A DNA stretch of 41,877 bases, from the NCBI GenBank assembly GCA_943914465.1, contig CALUCD010000013.1:1-41877 (forward strand). Reading direction: 5' to 3'. Numbering within the stretch: the stretch's first letter is position 1; every line of letters begins with the position of its first letter. The notes below the pieces were generated by a model. That model ran no database searches. It was not told where the DNA came from and saw only the letters and a list, made by a program, of their open reading frames with translations. The translations under genes and the position numbers were made by a program. This DNA comes from an uncultured Corynebacterium sp. GTDB lineage: Bacteria > Actinomycetota > Actinomycetes > Mycobacteriales > Mycobacteriaceae. Shown in pieces: positions 32,541-38,337 of the stretch.

Positions 32541-32543
32541 GCT
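32538..32543 (+). promoter_or_regulatory. -10 box TAGGCT overlapping the gatB stop codon
   Basis: TAGGCT matches TANNNT and ends 8 nt before the ATG at 32552. The first three bases are the stop codon of gatB. Confidence 0.55.
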
Positions 32544-32551
32544 CACTACCC

Positions 32552-33025
32552 ATGATCATTATTCGCCCGGCTGAGCGCAGTGATGTCTCCGAAATCTTCG
32601 CGATGATCAACGAGCTCGCTGACTATGAGCGCCAACCTCAGGAGGTGACATCTACTGCGGCTGATGTGCGTGACCATCTTTTCGCCGAAAATCCGAAGGT
32701 ATTCGCTCATATCGCTGAGATCGACGGCGAGATCGCGGGCATGGCCTTATGGTTTCTCACGTATTCCACCTGGCAGGGGCGCCATGGGATCTGGCTTGAG
32801 GATTTGTATGTTCGGGAAGCGGCCCGGGGCAACGGAATTGGGACCGCGTTGCTCAAATCTTTGGCTTCCGTTGCTGTGAAAAATGATTATGGCCGCATTG
32901 AGTGGTCAGTGCTGAAATGGAACACCCCGTCGATCGGGTTCTATTCAGCACTCGGTGCCAGCGACATGGGGGATTGGTCAACAATGCGTCTTGACGGCGC
33001 GGCGCTGCACGTCTTGGGGTCATAG
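32552..33025 (+). CDS. GNAT acetyltransferase, diamine/amine-type
   Basis: The 157-residue product is a GNAT acetyltransferase similar to spermidine/diamine N-acetyltransferases. It begins MIIIRPAERSDVSEIFAMIN. It has the LADYERQPQEV segment and WLEDLYVREAARGNGIGTALLKSLA with the acetyl-CoA loop (R-x2-G-x-G). RIEWSVLKWNTPSIGFYSALGASDM is the typical W-N-x3-I-x-FY-x2-LGA motif of the amine-acetylating group. The true substrate is untested. The gene starts 11 bp after gatB and has its own -10 box. Confidence 0.88.
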   Translation: MIIIRPAERSDVSEIFAMINELADYERQPQEVTSTAADVRDHLFAENPKVFAHIAEIDGEIAGMALWFLTYSTWQGRHGIWLEDLYVREAARGNGIGTALLKSLASVAVKNDYGRIEWSVLKWNTPSIGFYSALGASDMGDWSTMRLDGAALHVLGS

Positions 33026-33143
33026 AATTTATTCGCTGTCCGACATATTATCTAAACTTTATTCTCAAGTTAAACTCAACTAATTCCCAGGAATTTGGAT
33101 AAAGTCGAAGACAGGTGACTGCGATTCGCCTAGATTGCTAAGC
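33026..33143 (+). promoter_or_regulatory. AT-rich promoter region of the DoxX-family gene with a 14-bp palindrome
   Basis: This region is much richer in A and T than its surroundings. It holds the perfect inverted repeat AATTCC-CA-GGAATT at 33082-33095 and a -10 box TAGATT at 33131-33136, which ends 7 nt before the ATG at 33144. The palindrome lies about 36 bp upstream of the -10 box, where an activator or repressor could bind. Confidence 0.5.
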
Positions 33144-34067
33144 ATGGCTAAACACAAGATGCACGATGCGGATCCGGACGATTTCGATCGTTACGGCCCT
33201 CCGGCGCACCATCGGCACTCAACCTCCTACGCGCCGACAGAGTCGTTTGCTGCACCAGCGCAGTACAGCAACGACTACTACGACGATTACTCGGACGAAT
33301 ACTACGCGGATTACCAAAGCGATTATCGTTCTGACTACGACGGCGGCTACCGAGGTGACTACCAGCAGGAGTACTACGCGGCCCCGGCATCTGAGATGCC
33401 AACCGGCGCGTTCGCATCGACCACTGCCGCACCCGCGAGCACGATGGCTATCGAGCGTGACTACGGTGTGCTCGCCACGGATGACCCGTTCTATGAAGTG
33501 GATGACGACCTGGCTGAACCAGAGTTTGACGAGCCCGCACCGAACCGCGGCACCATGGATTTCGGCCTCCTGCTGCTGCGCCTCTGTTTTGGCGGGTACC
33601 TCGCTATTGCGTCGTTGACCACCTTCTTCCGGCTGGGCGGCTCAGGGGGGATGAATGGCCTGGAGGTAGCTTTCAGCGCCTACCCCTACGCCGGTGCGCT
33701 GTCCGTCGTGGTGCCGACATTGCAACTGACCGCTGGTGTCTTCTTGTTACTCGGCCTGATAACCCCGGTCGCGGCCGCTGTCGGCATCGTCGTCACGTCG
33801 TTCATGGGGCTGCACGCGATTGCCGCTTCTGGTCAGGGACTGCATTTCTTTGCATGGGATCAGTCTGTGTGGCTGTCGCTGCTGCTGTTTGGCATCGCGC
33901 TGGCTTTGCAGTTCACCGGCCCGGGCCTCTACGGCATTGATGCCGGCCGTACGTGGGCACGTCGCCCGATGGAGTCCTCGTGGATCTGGGCGGCAGCCGG
34001 CCTCGCTATCGGCGCAGTCTTGTGGTGGTTCGGCGCATCAACGAACCCGTTTACCGCCACCGGATAG
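33144..34067 (+). CDS. DoxX-family membrane protein with a Tyr-repeat N-terminal tail
   Basis: The 307-residue protein has an approximately 135-residue soluble N-terminal tail and a DoxX-like membrane domain of four to five helices (from FGLLLLRLCFGGYLAIASLTTFFRL on), including GVFLLLGLITPVAAAVGIV. DoxX relatives are quinone- or sulfur-redox-linked membrane proteins, but the role here is unknown. In the tail, residues 41-80 form ten tetrapeptides with Tyr at every fourth position and mostly Asp/Glu at the fourth place (pattern YxxD). The rest of the tail is acidic and Ala/Thr/Pro-rich. The ATG at 33144 is preferred over the upstream in-frame start at 33135, because TAGATT lies 7 nt before it. 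It converges on ilvD (29 bp gap). Confidence 0.82.
   Translation: MAKHKMHDADPDDFDRYGPPAHHRHSTSYAPTESFAAPAQYSNDYYDDYSDEYYADYQSDYRSDYDGGYRGDYQQEYYAAPASEMPTGAFASTTAAPASTMAIERDYGVLATDDPFYEVDDDLAEPEFDEPAPNRGTMDFGLLLLRLCFGGYLAIASLTTFFRLGGSGGMNGLEVAFSAYPYAGALSVVVPTLQLTAGVFLLLGLITPVAAAVGIVVTSFMGLHAIAASGQGLHFFAWDQSVWLSLLLFGIALALQFTGPGLYGIDAGRTWARRPMESSWIWAAAGLAIGAVLWWFGASTNPFTATG
33264..33383 (+). repeat. ten 12-base coding repeats (YxxD tetrapeptides)
   Basis: Within the DoxX-family gene, ten consecutive 12-base units each start with a Tyr codon (TAC or TAT). The second and third positions vary. The fourth position is Asp or Glu in eight of ten units. The period is exact over 120 bases, although the DNA of the units differs, so selection is on the peptide rather than recent slippage. 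Confidence 0.9.
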
Positions 34068-34096
34068 TCACCGGGGCGGAGCTGGAACAGCCTGTG

Positions 34097-35935
34097 TTAG
34101 TCAACCTGGCGAACAGCGCCTTTATCGGCGCTGGTCGCCATTTTTGCGTAAGCGCGCAACGCTTTTGAGACTTCCCGAACACGGTTCGGGCTCCAGGGCT
34201 TTTCCCGGGTCTCCATCTCAGCGCGGCGCTGCGCCAAAACCTCCGGATCGACCTCCAAGCTGAGGCTGCGATTGGCTACCGAAATAGCGATGGTGTCACC
34301 GTCTTCGACAAGCCCGATTACACCGCCGTGCGCGGCTTCAGGCGAGATATGGCCAATTGAAAGGCCAGATGTACCACCTGAAAAACGGCCGTCTGTGATC
34401 AGCGCGCACTTCTTGCCCAAACCCGCTCCTTTCAAAAATGACGTCGGGTGCAGCATCTCTTGCATCCCCGGGCCGCCGGCGGGGCCTTCGTAGCGGATTA
34501 CGATGACCTCTCCTTCGAGCACTTCCCGCGCGAGGATCATGGAGACCGCCTGCTCCTGCGAATCGACGACACGCGCAGGCCCCGAAAACTCCCACAGGCC
34601 TTCTTCAACACCTGCAGTCTTCAAAATGGCCCCGTCTGGTGCGAGGTTGCCGTGAAGCACCACCAGACCCCCGTCGGAGGTAATCGGATGGTCGACATCG
34701 TGAATCACGCCGTTCGCAGCGTCAGTGTCGAGGGTCTCCCACTTCGCGGATTGGGAAAAAGCTTCGGTAGTGCGAAGACCACCTGGTGCGGCGTGATAGA
34801 GCTCAACCGCCTCCGGCAGCGGGTGCTCGCCGCGAATATCCCAATCTCCGAGCCAAGCCTCAAGTGAGGGGTACGCAACTGTGTGGACGTCGGTGTGCAG
34901 CAGGCCCGCGCGGTGCAGTTCGCCGAGGATAGCGGGGATACCGCCAGCCCGGTGCACGTCTTCAACATGAGCGTCGCCGTTCGGGGCGACTTTGGACAAG
35001 CATGGAATGGTGTGTGAGAGCTCATCGATATCGCTGAGATCGAATGCGACCTCTCCTTCTTGCGCTGCGGCCAGGATATGCAGGATGGTGTTTGTGGATC
35101 CGCCCATCGCCATATCCAGCGCCATAGCGTTGCGAAACGCACTCACGGTGGCGACGCTTCGCGGCAGCACGGACGTGTCCTCCTGACCGTAGTAGCGCTC
35201 GCACATCTCTACAATGCATGTTCCGGCCCGCTCGAACAGGCTACGCCGGGCGGTATGTGTCGCCAAGGTGGTGCCATTTCCCGGCAACGAGAGACCGAGC
35301 GCTTCGGTCAGACAGTTCATCGAGTTCGCGGTGAACATTCCTGAACACGAGCCGCATGTTGGGCAGGCATTATTGGCGATGTTGTCGAGCTCAGCATCGG
35401 AGACTGCGTCATTTGCGGAAAGGGCAATTGCATCAATCAGGTCCGACTTCGGCTTTGTCACGCCGCCGGCGGAGACGGCTTTGCCCGCCTCCATGGGGCC
35501 GCCCGAAACGAAGACGGCTGGGATATTCAACCGCATTGCCGCGTTGAGCATCCCTGGGGTGATTTTGTCGCAGTTCGAAATACACACCATTGCGTCAGCA
35601 GTGTGGGCGTTGACCATATATTCCACTGAGTCAGCGATAATCTCTCGGCTAGGCAGGGAATACAGCATTCCGGAATGGCCCATTGCAATGCCGTCATCAA
35701 CTGCGATGGTGTTGAACTCTTTCGGCACACCACCGGCTGCCCGTACAGCCTCGGCCACAATGTCGCCGACGTGTTTGAGGTGGACGTGGCCTGGTACAAA
35801 CTGTGTGTACGAATTCACGATGGCCACAATCGGTTTGCCAAACTCGTGCTCATCCGTGCCGGTCGCCCGCCATAGTGCGCGAGCTCCGGCAGCCTGGCGG
35901 CCTACGGTAGTGATGCGCGAACGTAGTGGAATCAC
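34097..35935 (-). CDS. ilvD: dihydroxy-acid dehydratase IlvD
   Basis: IlvD dehydrates dihydroxy acids in valine, isoleucine and leucine (and pantothenate) synthesis. The 612-residue product starts MIPLRSRITTVGRQAAGARALWRAT. It has the Fe-S cysteine region ACPTCGSCSGMFTANSMNC (about residues 190-208), VCISNCDKITPGML, and DGRFSGGTSGLSIGHISPEAAHGG. It ends in ATSADKGAVRQVD, as in C. glutamicum. The start is GTG, with AAGGAG 9 nt upstream. The GTG overlaps the TGA stop of the preceding PH-domain gene (GTGA), so the two are translationally coupled. It belongs to a minus-strand set with mscCG and the PH-domain gene, head-to-head with ilvBNC. Confidence 0.97.
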   Translation of the reverse strand: MIPLRSRITTVGRQAAGARALWRATGTDEHEFGKPIVAIVNSYTQFVPGHVHLKHVGDIVAEAVRAAGGVPKEFNTIAVDDGIAMGHSGMLYSLPSREIIADSVEYMVNAHTADAMVCISNCDKITPGMLNAAMRLNIPAVFVSGGPMEAGKAVSAGGVTKPKSDLIDAIALSANDAVSDAELDNIANNACPTCGSCSGMFTANSMNCLTEALGLSLPGNGTTLATHTARRSLFERAGTCIVEMCERYYGQEDTSVLPRSVATVSAFRNAMALDMAMGGSTNTILHILAAAQEGEVAFDLSDIDELSHTIPCLSKVAPNGDAHVEDVHRAGGIPAILGELHRAGLLHTDVHTVAYPSLEAWLGDWDIRGEHPLPEAVELYHAAPGGLRTTEAFSQSAKWETLDTDAANGVIHDVDHPITSDGGLVVLHGNLAPDGAILKTAGVEEGLWEFSGPARVVDSQEQAVSMILAREVLEGEVIVIRYEGPAGGPGMQEMLHPTSFLKGAGLGKKCALITDGRFSGGTSGLSIGHISPEAAHGGVIGLVEDGDTIAISVANRSLSLEVDPEVLAQRRAEMETREKPWSPNRVREVSKALRAYAKMATSADKGAVRQVD

Positions 35936-36477
35936 TGCTCTTCTCCTTGAGGTGCTGGTGCATCGGACTGTGCCAGTGGCCGCGGACCGGGTAGATTGGG
36001 GTGTTTTTTGACGTAAGCCTCGTATTCTTCGCTGGTCAGCAGCACGCCGTAGCCGTCTTTATTAATGATCTCGTACTTGCCATCGGTGGCCTCTTTTGAC
36101 CTCGTGATCACGTCGGTGATTCGCCCGCTCGAGGCGCGCTCGAGCTCCGGTAGCGAGTTGAACGTGACCCCGGGCATGGCGTACTCGGTCCCATCGACCG
36201 TTGTGGCCAGCGCCCGGGAGCCTTTGAAGTTCACACCAGCGAGCTCTGACCACGCAACGCTGACGTTGCGGCGGAGGAGATAGTTCATTTCTATCCCGTC
36301 CGCGCTAACAGTCGTGGAAGACTTGAATACCCACGCCAGAGCGATGACCGGCAGGGCCAGTAACCAACCGAGGTAGCGCGGTGCCCAGGCGATACCGATC
36401 AGGGCGATCCCCGTCATCATCACGATGGCGATCACATGTTCTCGTGTGGGGCGAAAGACTATGGGCGCGTCATTCAT
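35932..36477 (-). CDS. membrane protein with PH-like domain, coupled to ilvD
   Basis: The 181-residue product has two N-terminal membrane helices (about 15-31 and 35-51) and a soluble domain with the bacterial PH-like strand pattern. That pattern includes VSADGIEMNYLLRRNVSVAWSELAGVNFKGSRALATTVDGTEYAMPGVTF-type strands, then a helix and an acidic/Pro tail. The function is unknown. The open frame extends into the mscCG gene, but the ATG at 36477 (MNDAPIVFRPTREH) is 7 nt after TAGCAT on the minus strand. Its stop overlaps the GTG of ilvD. A membrane protein at this place, between mscCG and ilvD, fits my memory of C. glutamicum. Confidence 0.82.
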   Translation of the reverse strand: MNDAPIVFRPTREHVIAIVMMTGIALIGIAWAPRYLGWLLALPVIALAWVFKSSTTVSADGIEMNYLLRRNVSVAWSELAGVNFKGSRALATTVDGTEYAMPGVTFNSLPELERASSGRITDVITRSKEATDGKYEIINKDGYGVLLTSEEYEAYVKKHPNLPGPRPLAQSDAPAPQGEEQ

Positions 36478-36484
36478 GCGTGCA

Positions 36485-36490
36485 ATGCTA
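36485..36490 (-). promoter_or_regulatory. -10 box TAGCAT overlapping the mscCG stop codon
   Basis: On the minus strand, TAGCAT begins with the TAG stop of the mscCG gene and ends 7 nt before the ATG at 36477. It would start a leaderless transcript of the PH-domain gene and ilvD. Confidence 0.55.
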
Positions 36491-38083
36491 GTCAACAGCG
36501 GAAATGGCAGCTCCACCGCCGCCCTCGTCATTGCCAGACAAATTCCGGTCTTGGGTCTGTGGCTGACTTTGCGTGGGCTGGGGACCCGCGCTGGCGACAC
36601 TGGTAGGTGTGGCGGTAGCGGAGTTGTCAGCTGCCGGAGGCGGGGCGCCGGGTTCTGCAGACTCGGCGGGGTGAGCCGACTCGCTCGGTTGACGCTCCGG
36701 TGGAGTGGATTGCCGCGCCGGAGAAGGAGCGTCAGTGGACGGCTCACCGCTGGTGGTCGGGCGACCGTGCTCAGTTGACCCAGTAGTGACGCTCGTGGAT
36801 TCAGACTCCGGTGTGTGGGGGTCTTCCGTGGACTCACCTGGCTGCGTCCCATCGCGTCCTTCGCGCGTTGAGGCCAGCGGCGGAGGGGCCAGCACCCCGG
36901 GACCGGAAGCGCTTTCCTCTCCAGGCGTCAGTGTCATGCCCCGCAGGAGCAATGCGATAATGAACGCCACGATCAACCAGAGCGTGCTGGCCCGCATGAA
37001 ACCGTCAAAGACGGTTCGTGGTGCCGGCTCATCCACATCGTCTCCGGCTCCGTCGAGCGCAGCAGGGTCGAGTTTCGCCTCGGCGACTCGCGTACTGCCA
37101 GACGTTTCGGCGGCAGCAGGTGGGTGCGCATCACCGGAGGGGCCGGCGGACGCTGGCCGGATGACCTCGGTTGCGCCTTCGCCGTCGGCTGATGTGGCAA
37201 AGGTGGGGTGGGCCGAGGCGTCGATACGCGGAAAGAGCTCGGTCGCTGTACCGTACTCGCTCCAGAATTCATCAAGAATGGCAACACGGATTGCCCGTTC
37301 CACCATCCACTGGGTCAACGGCTGAACGCGCACCATAAAGCGCATATCAACAGTCCATGGCATGCCCGCGGCGGCTGGCGGGTTGACCGCGACCGCAGGG
37401 TGCGACTGCAGCTCGCCGATCACTTTCGGCCGGATATCCTCACGCTCAAGCGCGCGACGGGCGGCGCGCTCGGAACGGTCGGTGACCTCCTGGGCAGATT
37501 CGGAGCCCTCTAGCGGAACCGGGATAACCACCAGAGCGTTGACCCAGTAGTTGGATTGGTTGATATAAATCCGTGCAGCTGAGTTCGGAATGGTGACCGT
37601 CGCCTGATTGATGGTGCGGATCTGGGTCGCGCGCATCGTGATCTGAATGACGTCGCCAGCAATGTCTAGACCGTTGCCTTGGAAGGTGACATTGTCGCCC
37701 ACGCCATACTGGCGTTCGGTGAGGATGAAAAACCCGGCGAGGAAGTCGGCGATGATGTTTTGCGCACCAAAACCGATTGCGGCCGAGACTACAGTGGCTG
37801 GAATCGCGGCTCCGGCGAGTGAGAACCCGATCTGCTGCAAGATGAAGACGAAGATGAGGAAGAACGCGATGACCTGGACGACATACACGCCCACCCCAGC
37901 TACTGCCAGGCGGCTTTTGCCCTCATCAGCGTCCATGGATTCGCGTACGCGGTTGCCCAGATAGCGCTTAGCAAAACGTCCTGCGCGCGGGACCAAGAGC
38001 GCAATCAGCAGCAAAATGAGGAGGTTGATTCCGGTATCGGCGAACCACCGCCAGAGCTCTTGGAGAATGTACGCAATAGGCAT
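36488..38083 (-). CDS. mscCG: mechanosensitive channel of the MscCG (YggB, NCgl1221) type
   Basis: The 531-residue protein is an MscS-family channel. In C. glutamicum the MscCG homologue releases glutamate on membrane tension. It has helices TM1 (about 17-31), TM2 (62-84) and the pore helix TM3 (88-122, GAAIPATVVSAAIGFGAQNIIADFLAGFFILTE). The MscS beta domain and the C-terminal alpha/beta domain (to about 280) follow. After an approximately 80-residue linker, a fourth helix (366-381) leads to an approximately 145-residue extracytoplasmic tail rich in Pro, Ser, Thr, Glu. The fourth helix and tail distinguish MscCG from E. coli MscS. TAGAGT at 38099-38094 (minus strand) puts transcription a few bases before the ATG. 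It diverges from ilvBNC. Confidence 0.93.
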   Translation of the reverse strand: MPIAYILQELWRWFADTGINLLILLLIALLVPRAGRFAKRYLGNRVRESMDADEGKSRLAVAGVGVYVVQVIAFFLIFVFILQQIGFSLAGAAIPATVVSAAIGFGAQNIIADFLAGFFILTERQYGVGDNVTFQGNGLDIAGDVIQITMRATQIRTINQATVTIPNSAARIYINQSNYWVNALVVIPVPLEGSESAQEVTDRSERAARRALEREDIRPKVIGELQSHPAVAVNPPAAAGMPWTVDMRFMVRVQPLTQWMVERAIRVAILDEFWSEYGTATELFPRIDASAHPTFATSADGEGATEVIRPASAGPSGDAHPPAAAETSGSTRVAEAKLDPAALDGAGDDVDEPAPRTVFDGFMRASTLWLIVAFIIALLLRGMTLTPGEESASGPGVLAPPPLASTREGRDGTQPGESTEDPHTPESESTSVTTGSTEHGRPTTSGEPSTDAPSPARQSTPPERQPSESAHPAESAEPGAPPPAADNSATATPTSVASAGPQPTQSQPQTQDRNLSGNDEGGGGAAISAVD

Positions 38084-38132
38084 AGTGGGTAAAACTCTAA
38101 CCCCGGAAGTTCGCGCTCGGCTAACGGGTGTG

Positions 38133-38138
38133 TATTAT
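38133..38138 (+). promoter_or_regulatory. -10 box TATTAT of the ilvBNC attenuator promoter
   Basis: TATTAT matches TANNNT and ends 8 nt before the ATG of the leader peptide, so the RNA starts at or near the ATG. This agrees with the published view for C. glutamicum, that the leader peptide is made without a ribosome binding site. Confidence 0.7.
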
Positions 38139-38146
38139 GAATCACC

Positions 38147-38197
38147 ATGATCACCACGCGACTTGTAGTAGTAATTCCGGCCCGGCGCTTGCCGTAG
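38147..38197 (+). CDS. ilvBNC leader peptide (attenuator)
   Basis: This 16-codon ORF encodes MITTRLVVVIPARRLP. Three consecutive Val codons (38165-38173) plus Ile and Leu codons make it responsive to branched-chain aminoacyl-tRNA supply. It has no ribosome binding site and begins about where transcription should start. The peptide strongly resembles the C. glutamicum ilvB leader peptide as I remember it. Stalling at VVV would free bases 38184-38191 to pair with 38226-38233, preventing the downstream terminator. Reaching the TAG at 38195 would cover them and allow termination. Confidence 0.92.
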   Translation: MITTRLVVVIPARRLP

Positions 38198-38233
38198 CGG
38201 GTTTTACTTCTCATAAGCCGCGAAACAAGCGCC
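38184..38233 (+). promoter_or_regulatory. antiterminator pairing in the ilvBNC leader
   Basis: GGCGCTTG at 38184-38191, inside the leader ORF, is perfectly complementary to CAAGCGCC at 38226-38233. The right arm overlaps the first two bases of the terminator's left arm (38232-38233), so the structures compete at the terminator base. This is the expected switch for ribosome-mediated attenuation. Confidence 0.7.
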
Positions 38234-38275
38234 CTCGAGAGCACGTAGTGCCTACTCGGGGGTTTTTGTTTTTGA
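38232..38275 (+). terminator. attenuator terminator of ilvBNC
   Basis: CCCTCGAG at 38232-38239 pairs with CTCGGGGG at 38255-38262 (eight pairs, one U-G). An inner hairpin has GCAC at 38241-38244 with GTGC at 38248-38251. The stem is followed by TTTTTGTTTTT from 38263. This is an intrinsic terminator placed between the leader peptide and ilvB. Confidence 0.92.
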
Positions 38276-38337
38276 TCGTCTCGCACAACCACCGTAGTTA
38301 ATCCGAAGTTTTCATAGAACTTAAGGAGCTTTGCATC

